Positions 24,109 to 36,600 of a stretch of 64,000 nt of DNA are shown here, piece after piece (position 1 is the first letter of the stretch; every line of letters starts with the position of its first letter). Made by a program: the position numbers and the translations under genes. The notes under the pieces are model-generated. The model saw nothing but the letters and a program-made list of their open reading frames with translations. It did no database searches and was not told the DNA's origin. The DNA is from Gnetum montanum (Eukaryota > Streptophyta > Gnetopsida > Gnetales > Gnetaceae): NCBI GenBank assembly GCA_015680685.1, contig MNCI01009117.1:352111-416110 (forward strand), written 5' to 3'.

Positions 24109-24391
24109 CTCAACAAGCATATGTATCTTTGTGATGTTGTGCATAAGGAATCATGGCAATGTAGGTCTATAGGCATTGTTATTGATGGTTAAGATAGTAT
24201 GGAACTTGTAAGGACCTCCACATGTCTCCATCTCATGATTTGAAGGGAAATAATGTTCGAACCATCAATAAAGCATACATTATTATGGCAAGCTTGAATA
24301 AAAACACATCTCCAGCTCATGATTCGAAGGGAAATAATGTTCAAACCCCCAATAAAGCATGCATTATTCTAGCAAGCTTGAATAAAAACAC
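24109..24391. repeat. Family C repeat fragment with an 85-bp tandem duplication
   Basis: 24109-24219 matches 47270-47329 plus 53938-53990 and also 57595-57710. From 24220 a unit of about 85 bp (CTCATGATTTGAAGGGAAAT and onward, ending GCTTGAATAAAAAC) is repeated at 24306-24391 with about 10% difference. Confidence 0.75.
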
Positions 24392-24419
24392 AACTAAGCA
24401 AATAAAATAATAATATAAG

Positions 24420-24568
24420 CGAGGGGTGTTGGAACCGAAATAAGTCAAACATAGGTACACTCGAAGTCCAATTAGAATTTTATATAACTTAGCATTGCTG
24501 GTTGGAATCGAACCTATGACCTGAATTTTCCAAATCAAGTATCTTACCACCAAATTAACACCTCATTG
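24420..24568 (-). mobile_element. tRNA-derived SINE
   Basis: The head on the - strand reads CAATGAGGTGTTAATTTGG, GTGGTAAGATAC and then GGTTCGATTCCAACC, the latter a good pol III B box. It matches the + strand copy at 54924-55080 over its full length, including a shared TGTACCTATRTT segment in the body. Confidence 0.75.
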
Positions 24569-24999
24569 CAAGCACCAAAGGAAGGTAAGTCTCCTATTTT
24601 ATAATGTTACCAAAATAACTTTTAATTATTTTTACGATGTTAATATTGTACGTAAAATACCGTTATGAATTTTCACTATGCTTTCAGAACGTTACAACGG
24701 TAGGGTTGAGTCAGGAGTCCGCCGTTCTTAGTTGGCTAGCCTGTGAATTTGATCTTGGCTATGCAGAAGTGGCAAGACTTTTCCTGGAATCCTTTAATCT
24801 TTGTTCGATGTATTTGTTACGCCTTATTTTTGCTAATAAAATATTTATTTTAACCGTCATCCTTCTGATGGCGGTAGATTTCCTGCGCTACCATGATCTT
24901 AATAGTAGGATTATATGCTCATAATGTTTTTCTGTAAAATTGTGAGAAAACATAATGATTTGGGAAGCGCAATGTATTTAGAACAACAGCAGGAACGAT

Positions 25000-25007
25000 G
25001 GCGGGAA
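25000..25007 (-). promoter_or_regulatory. E2F-like site upstream of POLD2
   Basis: GGCGGGAA on the + strand gives GTTCCCGCC on the - strand, 7 of 8 bases of the E2F/DP consensus TTTCCCGC. It is 73 bases before the ATG. A weaker match, AGCGGGAT, lies at 25031-25038. E2F control is established for plant replication genes; here it is inferred. Confidence 0.5.
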
Positions 25008-25079
25008 CTGCTGGGGGCCAATTTTGACATAGCGGGATTCGGTACTAGAAACGGTAACAGCTGAGCTGCTCTAGTGGCC

Positions 25080-27632
25080 ATGGAAACTCAAGTTGAGAGA
25101 AAACAGTGTTCTTATACTCGGCAGGACGACAGATTTGAGTTGAGAAATCAGAAATACAAGGGTCAACAATATAGTCATCTGTATTATGCTCGTCTGCATA
25201 AGTTCAGAACCATTTTGAATGGCCTTGTTCAGAAGCGCTGGCCTAATATTCCTGGTAAACATTCCTTCAATGCTCTCACTATTTGTCTTCAAGGTACTTC
25301 ATTTCTTTTTCAGTTTCCAAGCTTACATTTTTGTTCACAAGCTCTCAAGTATTCTTATAGGGCCGTTCCCAATCCACCGAAAACGACTAGGCACTTAATA
25401 TCGCGTGTTAGGGTAAAATATATCGGTGTGGTTTCCAGTCAACAGCACTAACATTAGAAGTGGCATCCACGATTTCTTGAATAATTTGCTGTGGCCGTCA
25501 GTTGATAGTGTAAATACTGTTACAATTTCCTTGCTTAAATGTTGTCTCAGATGCTTCACTAAATTTTCTCAGAAGTTACGAATTATATTTTATCCCGAAA
25601 GTATACGTCAGAATATTCTTATTGTTTTGGAGACATTAGCCAGATATCAACTGCAGACGGTATGCAAACATAATTTTTAATTAATTTCCTCGTATCTCTT
25701 GCTTGCGGTTTAATGTTTTAGTTGCTGTCCAGATGTGTATTCGTCAAATTTTGTCAATGTCTGTACCAGTTTGAAAATTTGTATTTAAAGGGAGACAACC
25801 TTCACACACCAAAAATGTAACCAAGAGAAAATAATAAACAGCACAGGAAAACATAAATTTTTTGCCAGTAAATAGAAGAGTAAAATGTGGTAAAAGTAAA
25901 GACCTTGGGTGCCTAGTAGTGGTGGCTATCATTTTTCAGGAGAAATTAATAATCTGATCAGTATTACCACATGCAGTCTGCAAGGTATGCAATATTGAAT
26001 GGAAATATGGTGTTCTGCAAATGAAAAATAAATAAAGTAATTCTGTGATGTGAAGGAATTCTGTCGGGTGCCCTGGTATTAGTTTGCAAGTATCCCTTGG
26101 CAGATAAAAAAGAGCTTCCATTGGTGAGGCATAACTCACTTGGTTAGAGCAGGTGGCTTGTGGTTGTGCAAGTCATATGTTCGATTTGAAGGGGTATGTT
26201 GAAACACTTACCACTTGGGGGTATGGTAAAAATATACATTTAGAGACTATGGCACAAGTAGACAGCCAACCATATAAAAAATCATTGTCTTAAACCTTTG
26301 CCTACCTTAACAGGCCTGCCCGTGTTGATTAGATAAATGCACCAGGATGATGATATAGTTTTACACCAGGAAGATGGTATAGTTTTACTCCACGATGAGA
26401 ATATATTATTTGAGAAGAAATTTCCTTAGAGATTTGACTGATAATTGTTAGGATGTCCTATGTAAATTTGTCCCTTCCGCTGCTGTTAATCACTTTTCAG
26501 GCAAGCAGCACACATTTCTACAAAATCTTTTGACACTTAAGTGTTTTCATGTTCCTTTTGCAATAGTAAATTCAGTGAGTAAGCCACTTTGTTAAAGTAT
26601 TGTGTCGCTTCTATTCATTGCATTTTTACTTAGTTTTGTTTGCTTGTTGTCCTTGCACTTTGCATTAACAGAAATCAAATCTCAATGTGGTACTTCAGGG
26701 TCCAGGCTATATTATATGCTGAAAGAAAAAAAATTACTTGTTTTAGGAAAAGAGTTTTCTCTTGAAATTTTATGGAAATGGTTGAGAGAACATATATTTC
26801 TTGAGCAGAGTGACCTGAGCAGGTGATAATCCTTATTTTGATCATCACAAGAATTGCTTTTTTGTTGTGCTGCAGTGTGTAATGTTTTAGGGCTCGAAGA
26901 TGGGAAAGAATGCATCATAGTTGGTACCATTTATAAGCAAATGCAACTGAAACCATCAATTCTTCATGAATACTCTAAGGAGGTGAGGCACTGAGAATAT
27001 ATGGATGTATTTTTGTTGTTTGATGTGCATATATCTAGTGTTTTGTTTCTTTTTGTTTTTGTTTTCAAATACAAACAATGATGATAAATTGATTTGTAAA
27101 AATGAGATGATTTCTTCTGCAGAGATCTGTTAAACCATTGGCAGAGGCATATAATTTTGTACATCAAGATGACTACTTGATATTAGAAGATGACAGTGGA
27201 AGGGTCAAGTTGGCTGGAGATGTCATCCTACCATCTGTGTATGTGACAGGTAACTATATTTGGTTGCATGTTATTAACCAGCAGTGATGCATCTCATTGG
27301 CATTTCTCTAATGATGGGATGAGGATGTCATGCACTGAGTTGTAATGCTAATGTATAATTCACTATCATAGTGATTATTGTTTAGGAAAATGTATTTAAT
27401 AGCCAAATATTATGCTATTCCAGTGTCATAGCATCGGCATGCAAAACTTCTATCCTTTCCATTGCAAAACCTGTAATTGCATATTCCTTTGCTAATGAAC
27501 ATCATTAATTTTTGGTAGGTGTTGTAGTTGCTCTTCATGGCAGAGAACAGAATAATGGTGACTTCTATGTACAGGAAATTTTGGAAGCTGGCTTGCCTCC
27601 TCAGCAATCTCTTCCTTCTACTGTAAATCCAA
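25080..27632 (+). CDS. POLD2: POLD2 exons 1-4 (N-terminal and OB-fold part)
   Basis: Exon 1 ends in phase 1 at CCTG|GTAAAC. Exon 2 completes the codon and gives P-V-C-N-V-L-G-L-E. Exon 3 starts R-S-V-K-P-L. Exon 4 ends at CCAA|GTACTT (27632); the earlier GT at 27623 would break the frame into exon 5. Intron 1 (25255-26875) contains a SINE-like unit. Confidence 0.92.
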
Positions 27633-30600
27633 GTACTTGTTTCACGTCTTTTGCTTAATTGTTAAAATTTTGTAACCTCATTAATGATGGTAAATACAAC
27701 CAGTTTTTTGAAGGATAGAAGTTTCTATCGGTCATCAAATGAAAAACTACACAGGAATTCCAGATACTTTGTCGAAACATTTTGATGTAATGTAATGCCA
27801 ATACTTTAAATTGTCTATTAACATGAGGAGATATAATTATGATTCAGAGAAAATATCAAAATGGATGAATAACATGGAGAAAGTTAGCAAGAGAGATAAG
27901 AGCATTCATTTGACAACATCCTTTGTTTTAGTCTTTTAGATGCACCGGTAATGGTCCTTAGTATGCGGAGTATACTCAAATATACAAGAGATAAGAATTA
28001 TGGAAAGTTGTTCAAATGCACAATGTAAAATTCATTTGAATCTAATGGGGAAGGCATTTCATCAGAAGCCCGCTTTTCAATTGGGATGTGGAATCCAAAC
28101 TTGAATAAAGTTTGTGCAATTCTATGGTATTGCCTTCTTTTGGGCATTTCTTTGCTTCCCTTGTGTTCAAAGGGTAGAGTATGTAACTCAATTTAAGTTG
28201 TTTGTCAAATAGAATCTCATGAATGACCTGGTTGATGGTTGTTTTTGTGGTTGGCTGTCAACAGGGTCCTCCAACATTCAGCTTCTTGGGTGCTCTTGGA
28301 ATGTATGTTGTGATGCTTGCTAACTTATATGCTAATTGCCAATCGTAACTTGTTTTGAAAAATGAAAAATGATTTTTCAAAAACTCTCTGTTTGTGCTGG
28401 TGCCAGAGACTGGTTTCTCATGATTTCCTTAGGCAACTCTGTGTATTCCTCCAAAAACTTGGTAATTGCTACAGTTCCATATCCACAAGATTATATTCAT
28501 CTAGCACATGTTCAAATTTGTTCTTGCACTAATTGGTGGCTGTATTGTCTTCTGATTTCAGAAAATTTGCATCAAAATGTTCCTTTTAACTGATTAAGAC
28601 TGTCACTTCCTATATTTCTCAATAAAATTCCATTAAGGCCATACAATCTGAATCCTGAATATTCTTGAGGAGAAAGCTACCAACATACTTACAAGTGGAA
28701 TTTGGTTAAATATGAAAAATAGAAACTTTGTGAACTAACTTTCAAAGGTCTGGGTTGAATTTTCTTTATGAGATTTTGTTATGAAGATCTTTTACATAGA
28801 ACGTACTGTAATATTAGAAAATGTATAAACAGAATATATTGCAATGATATATAGAATATGTTACAATTTAAATTCTGTTACAAAAGATGTAGTTTCTGTA
28901 TCAATCTGTACGTCTATGGATGAGAGTCTTCACAAATTTGTTTACAACAAATGGTCTTTGTCAGTGTTTCTGCTATCTTCTCTTGATGAACCTTTTCTTC
29001 TTGCCCACCAATTGTGGTTTCAGTTCTCAGCTACGGCTGCTTATTTGCTTATTTGATATATTTTATTCTTTTTCTTCACTACTACACACTATCCATTTTT
29101 TTTCTTGAGTGACCCCTCTTCTTCAAACATCCATATCATCATGTCTCTATATGTTTTGAACACATAACTCTTTGTTTAAGTTTACGGGTAATCTGGCTTG
29201 TTAACCATGATTCCACATAGACTAATTTCCTTCCATGGATTATTTGTGGCTACACCATGGGATTGATCTTCATAGTTCGGTTCCTTCACTTATTAATCTT
29301 CAAGATTAATGTGAGGATGAATCGGTATTCTAACACTTCTCAATTTATACAATTGGAAAATTTAACCAAGTAAGACGTGGCTTTAGTAGGCTTTAGAATA
29401 GAAAATTGGAGGGGTCTGTTATCCAATCATTACTCCACATTCTACATTAATAATTTGCTTCTCATTTAAGGTTATACCATTATGATTGTCTTAACTCTTC
29501 CTCAATTCTTAGTTGGAAGATTTTTCCAATTCTTGGGGATCCTGGAATCTAGCGAAATCTTCATAACGCATGGCTTGGTAAGGCCATTTGCCTTTTGGAC
29601 TTTGGTGTGTATGTAGTCTAAGATTATGAACTTGCTTTTGTTGATATGTTTGAGGAAATGCATATAAACCTTAATATGTTTGCTCCTTCTATGGGATCTT
29701 TGATTCTGAGTAATTATAATAATTATAATGGTTGCAGTATTATCAAAATACAATGCAGTTGGTTTTGGTAACTTTATCCCAATCTCTTTAAAAAGTTGAT
29801 CAAATTATAGTAACTTTCGGCATCCCCTCATTGGTTTATGTTCAGCTTCCAGAAATAAATACTTGTTTCTAATTCACACTGCACTAGTTTAATATTGTTG
29901 AACCAGTTAGTTGTCTATACTGGGTTTGATCAATTTTTGGTCTTTCAACAATAATCTTGAATTTGAAAGACATTGGAATAACTGCTAGAGTACAATTTTT
30001 CAAATTGTAATCCTCAATAATCTCTCTTGCATACTTTTTCTGTGTTACAATAAGTTTTCACACCTATTGCTGAATCTCCATTTAGAGATAGTAATGTGGT
30101 AGTCCCCTATCTGAGATTTCAAAATTTGTCGTTGGTGATTGTTTGACACATCATTCAGAATTTATTGGCTGCTTCCGGTAATCAGAATCTGATCCACATG
30201 AAATGCTAATAGGATTTGTAATCCTCTATCAGCTTAAGACAGAATAATTTCCTATCGTTTAGTGCTTTGAGAGACCCATGATTCTTAAGAAATATCTTCA
30301 TTCTTTGGTACTGCATTCTTGAAGCTTGCTTTTGTTTGTATAAGGCTTTTCTTAGATTGCACACCTTGTATGCTTTTATTATGAATCCTTCAAGTTTTCT
30401 CATATATATCTCTTCTTCTAATTCTCCATATAGGCAAGCCGATTTTGCATTGATCTAGTATAACATCCAATAATTTTCTGTGCCTATGGCAACCATAACT
30501 CTGAATATCTTCATTCTTATAGTAAGAGCAAATGTTTCCTTGAAATTATACCTTCTCATTGTAGAAATCCTTTAGCCCACTAATCTTGCCTTCTATTTAT

Positions 30601-33600
30601 CAAGCCGTCCATCTTTCTGTAATTTGGTGGTAAATACCGACTTGTTCTTTACAATATTCTTATCTTGAGGTTTTGAAACCAATTCCTATACTTTTCTGTT
30701 AATCATCATGTTGTAGTCTGTTTCCATGGCTTCCTTCCAATGAGGTTTGAGAAGGGCTTTCTTCACACTTTTTGGTGTGTCTTTATCTGAGTCCTGAGAT
30801 ATTCATACATATAGAGATTTCTTTATCCAGTTGCTTCTTCTGACTTCTTGTCAATCGGGGTTTGGCTAGGTCAATAGGAAATATATTTCACCCAGTGCTT
30901 GGATTGTCTTATGTCACCATTTTTGTCTCTTTTCTTTTTGTTGTAGATCACTGGAGTTTCCTTCTTTTCCTGATCTAATTGACTATCCATGACTTCTTGT
31001 ACCTTTCAAAGTTCCTTTTTAGGGTTTTAAGGCTCCACTGTGATGGTCTTCTCTTACGAAGTGCTTCATCAAAGTTATCATCTTTTTTTGTGTGTGAGAA
31101 CTTTTCTCTTTGACACTGTGAATTATGCTATTTTATCACAAACTACATCTCTAGTTCATTCCAAATCCTGTATCATTTAGTATGGTTAGCATACCTAACT
31201 AGGATACCTTCCCCATTTTCCTAGTTTTGCTAGTTTGGCTACTGATAACAAGTTAAGCCCCTTGATTTCTGGTGCATAACAAAAATCTTTTATTTTTATG
31301 TGTACCTGATTAATTTCTATGTCAATCTTTTAAACTCTGCATCTGCGTAAGTCTCCAGTAGTGGCACTTACTGTAATGGACGGATTCATAGTTTCAAACA
31401 CATCTTTATTTCCCGTTATATGTCTTTTCAGAGTTACCACTGAGTCTGTGTCGTTCTGTTTATAGAGCGGCTGACATCATCAACTATTGGTATGTAGCCA
31501 TTGATTAATTTGTTAACCTGATAAGTTTTGGATTTATTCTTTAACAATCTACTTCCTTTATTCCATGCTCTTTGTATCATTCTTTGTTGTGCTTTTGCAG
31601 CTCTTGGATTCTTTATTGATATTTATGTCCCTTTTTTTGGAGATGAAACAACCATCACCATATCTGGATTTCTCAGACTTTTGATTGTTTATTTTATCAT
31701 TTCTGAAATTTTCCTTCCTGTCCCGGGTACGCATGATCTTCTGTTGACTTGTCTTCCTATTCATCTTTGTTTCCTAAAGATGCAATTTTTCAATAAGGGT
31801 TGCATAATTAAGCATTATATTCGTACCCTTCAATGCCTTAACGATGACTTTATATTCTTCTAGCAAAGCATCAAGTACTATCTGTATAACATCTGATTCT
31901 AATAAATCAATTCTTCTATTTTCTAATTCTGATCTAATGGAATTGACTTCTGGAATCAAATTGGCAATAGATTCACCTGATTTCATCTTCAAGCTCTGGA
32001 GTTTCTCATCTGGTACATCTTCTTGGTTTCACCTATGGACCCATATATGATCTCCAAAGTTTTCCAGATTTCATGGGAATCTTTGTTCATTGTACATGCT
32101 TTTGGACTTCACTTGAAATGTTGTTTTTGATAACAAGGGAAGCAAGTTGGTTCAACTTTTCATCTTCTTCTCCTGGTTCTTTCTTGGGCCATTTTATAGT
32201 CATCCACAAATCATTGGCATGTAGTAATAATATTATCATTTCTGCCCATATTTTGTAGTTTGGTCTTGTCACATGTATATTTCAAGAGTTGTCATTTTCC
32301 AAGCTAAGTTCTTCTATCATTATTTCTCAGCAAGGGCACGTCTTTGAAGTTCTCCATGCCTTGTTCTTTTTTGGATTTTTCTTGGTCTTTTTCTTTGGAA
32401 CATCTTCTGTATTTTTGTGATTCTTTCCAGTACACCTGTGTTCCTTCTTTGATACCATGTTGATGTTATGAAACATAGCGCAGGAAAAATTCCAGATCGA
32501 ACAATGATACCACACAGAAAAAATGCTGAGAATAACAATGAAACACCGAAGGAACAAAATGCAGGAACAAAATGGCGAGATCGAACAAAATTCCAGATTG
32601 AACAATGATACCGCACAGAAAAAATGCTGAGAATAACAATGAAACACTGAAGGAACAAAATACAGGAAAAATCAGAGATTTTTGTCGTTCTGCAAAGTGC
32701 TGCATACAAGAAGCAAATGACACAAGGATTTACATGGAAACCCTATGCAGGAAAAAACCACAGGAAAGGGTGCAAAGCCCTTTATTTCTTCCAGGAGCAG
32801 AAGAATCGATGATTACAAACAACCCAATAAGCAGCTTATCTAGGATTCTAAGCCAACTCATAGTAACTTCTTGACACCTCACCCTTTTGTTTCATTCACT
32901 TTTAATTAACTATTTCAAGAGAGTTTACATAACTTCTCTTCGTAACACTCCTTTTTTCTTTTACATTTTTTTATACAAAAGGGTCAACGTTAAAACATAA
33001 TGTTATGACAAATTTGGCTTCACACATCAGCACTATTCTACTTGAAGATAAATTTGGTATGTCTTTAAATCTCCTGACAAGAAATGCACCGTTTTCCGAA
33101 TGTTGTAAATCAAGTCTCCAGGTGTATGCCCCTGTAACATAATTGATGTTTTGTCCTAGCAACTGCTTTCGTCAGGAAATTAACAAAGTTTGCTTATGTG
33201 TGAGCCTTGTGTACATTTAGCTCCCTATCTTTAATTTTCTGTCTGATGAAATGGCACCTCACATGAATATGTTTTGTTCGAGCATGATAAGTAGCATTCT
33301 TGGCTAAGTGAAAAGCACTTTGACTGTCATAGTAAATGATGTATTGTGCTTGTGTCAACCCAAACCAATGAAGCAATCACTTCGGCCAAATCATCTCCTT
33401 GGTTGCTTTTGCCAAAGCTATGTATTCTGACTCAGCAGTACATAATGCAACATCTCTTTCCAATTGAGACATTTAACTAATAGGACCTTTGCCTACAAGA
33501 AAAATATATCTAGAAGTGGATTTTCTGCTATCTTTACATGTATAATTTGCATCCACATAGCCAATAACATCCAAAGTGAAGTTACCAAGACACAAGCAAA

Positions 33601-36600
33601 GGTTTTATGGACCTTTCAAATATCACAATGTCCATTTTACTGCTTTCCAATGTTTAGGACTAGGATTACTCATATAATGAGAAATGACTCCCGCTGCATA
33701 GGAGATATTTGGTTTGGTACAAACCATTGTGTATATCAGTCCACCAATAGCTGAAGTGTATGGAACTTTCTCCATCTTCCTCCATTCTTCTTTAGATTTA
33801 GGGCAATCCTCTACAAACAACTGATAATGCCTTGCTAAAGGGATGCTAACAAGAATGCAATCTGTCATATGAAAACGTTCAAGCACCTTATACTTAGATA
33901 GACTAAGCCACAGTTTGTGATGTGCCCTATCTCTAGAAATCTGCATACCAAGTATTTGCTTTGCTGGACCCAAATCTTTTGTGGCAAAACGTTTGCCCAT
34001 TTCCTTTTTCAGCCTTTTGTTCTCATGTCCATCGTTTCCTGCAATGAGCATGTCATCAACATACAATAATAGAATAGTAATCTTACCAGAAGTTTGCCCA
34101 TGAAGGTAAACACAATGATCAATGCTATACTTCTCGTATTTTGATCTTGCATGAGACTATCAAACTTCTTGTACCATTGTTTGTGGGCTTGCTTCAAACC
34201 ATACAAGCTTCTCTTTAACCTACAAACCCAATGCTTTTCTTTCCACTCATATCCTTCAAGTAATTCATGTAAATCTCTTCCTCTAGATCACCATATAAGA
34301 AGGCAGTTTTTATGTCTAATTGTTCCAATTTCAAGTCTAAACCAGCAACAATAGATAAAATGGCAAGTATGGAAGAACGATTTACAATAGGAGAGAAAAT
34401 ATTTGTGAAGTCTATACCTAGTTTTTTGACTGCATCCCTTCACAACCTTTCTAGCTTTGTAGCGTTTCTGCCCATTGGCCTCATCTTTAATTCTACACAC
34501 ACACCTGTTAGACAAAGCATACTTACCATGTGGTAAAGGAACAATACCCCAAGTTTGATTATGTCTCAAAGCATCCAACTCTTCTTGCATTGTAGCTACC
34601 CATTTATCTGCATCAGCTGAAGACATGGCTTCCTAAAAAGTCTCAGGTTCTCCCTTATCAATATACAAGATGTAATGCAAAGATAGGGAATACCTGACAG
34701 GAGGTCTGGAGGGGCAAGTAGATCTCCTAACCCAATGCATAGGAGTATCCAAATCATCATCCTCATTTTCTGAAGTATCTGGCAATTGCTCTTCTGGTGA
34801 AACATTCTTCTTATCACTATTATCATAAGGAGCCCATTCAACTTTTAAAACATCATCATCATGATCAAATGATTTCACAGAAGGGCTAAAATTCTCTCTC
34901 TGGTTTAGTTGCTATTATTGTTTCCTCTAAAACATCAAGTTTTTATGAAAAATAACATCACATGTCCTGAATACCTTTTTATTGGCAGGATCCTACAATA
35001 TGTAACCAAGATTATCGTCGCCATATCCAACGAAAACACATCTACATGCACTTCCATCAGGGTTAGCTGTATTTTGCTGATGGGCATAAGCTTCACAGCC
35101 AAAGATCCTCAGGTGAGAAAGATTGAGTGTTCTCCCACTCAAAATAGATTCTTGTACCTCACCTTGAAGAGCTATATGAGGGGACCTGTTGATTAAATAA
35201 GCCACAATTACTGCTGCTTCAGCCTAAACTTGTTTTGTAACATTAGAATACTGCAACAAAGAATGCAGCCTCTCCAAAACAGTTCTATTATACCTCTCAT
35301 GGACGCCATTATTTTGGGAGTATATTGTGGAGTTTTGGTATGAACAAATTCCATTTTCCCTGCAAAAATTCTCGAACTTGTTGGAGGTATACTCCACTCC
35401 ATTATCAGTCACAAGACATTTGATGCTACAAGCATATTCTTTCTCAACTTCAACTTTAAATTCTTTGAAAATATTTAAACCTTTGTCTTTCGAAGACATA
35501 GGAAACAACCAAATCTTCCTACTAAAATCATCTATAAATGTAATAGAATACAAAGCTCCACCAAAAGATCTATTTGACATTAGGCCAACAACATCTGAAT
35601 AAACCAAATCCAACTTAAAATATCTTTTATTACCAGAACTAGATCTTTTGAAGTTTACTTGTTTAGATTTTGCTACTGCACATTCTTTATAGAAATTTAA
35701 CAAAATAAATTTGAAAATGGAAAGCAATCTCTTCAAAGTTAGACTCTTCATTTCTGTTTCACTAAGATGTTCAAGTCTCTTATGCCAAAGAGACATGTCC
35801 TCATTTGCGGCAGCAACAGTTGCTCCCATTGCACTTGCATGTAGTAAATACAATGTTCCTTCCTTTTTTCCACGTGCAAGAATCATGGAACCTTTCATAA
35901 TCTTCTAGCCACCGACTCCAAATGAAATAGAACAACCAACAGTATCAAGCTGTCTAGTATAGTTGCAGCACATGATGAACCTTATTTAACAACAGCTTCT
36001 TTCCATCCAAATCTTGTAATATGACTGAACCAATTCCTTCAATGTCACAACGTCTATCATCACCCAGAAAAATGCATTGATTTGCAAGTTTTGTGGAGGT
36101 GCAAAACATTGAAATGTCTGGGCACACATGGAATAAAGCTCCTAAATCCAGAACCCATACATTGGAATTGGAGTATTGCAAAACATTGTATGCAGCATCA
36201 CTTGCGATAAGCATGGCATCTACTTCTCCGTCAGAACTCTGGCCTTGACCATTTTCATGGTCCTATCGCCGCTGTCCTTTGTTGCTACCTGCACTTACTT
36301 ACTTACATTTATTCGTCAACATGTAACAATCCTTGTGAAGATGATCCTTTCTACAGCAATACCAACATTCAAGATCTCTGTTGGCAGACCTTCATTTGCT
36401 TCTACTTTAACCACATCCTTTGTATCTATCTCTATTTTGAGAATGTCCCCTTTGAATTGCCAAGGCTTCACTAGTTGGAGGAGAATCCACAATTCTAGTC
36501 TTTTTGGCATCTAACAATTTTAAGATCATGGTGTTGAGTGATGGCAACGTCCTGGAAGAAATTGTTAGGGTAGTTCGAATGGTCTCCCATGAATTAGGTA

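Noticed and set aside
24539-24568. tRNA genes at the SINE heads (also 26122, 40614, 42807, 54924, 57795)
   Set aside because: A and B boxes are present but no cloverleaf with matched acceptor and anticodon arms can be formed, and bodies and target duplications show they are SINEs.
24637-24924. 95-codon open frame upstream of POLD2 as an extra exon or gene
   Set aside because: Its frame does not connect to exon 1, an in-frame stop precedes the ATG at 25080, and the translation has no recognisable similarity.
27621-27628. Exon 4 ending at ACT|GTAAAT
   Set aside because: It would put exon 5 out of frame; the donor CCAA|GTACTT nine bases on keeps the conserved [11 protein letters not shown] reading.
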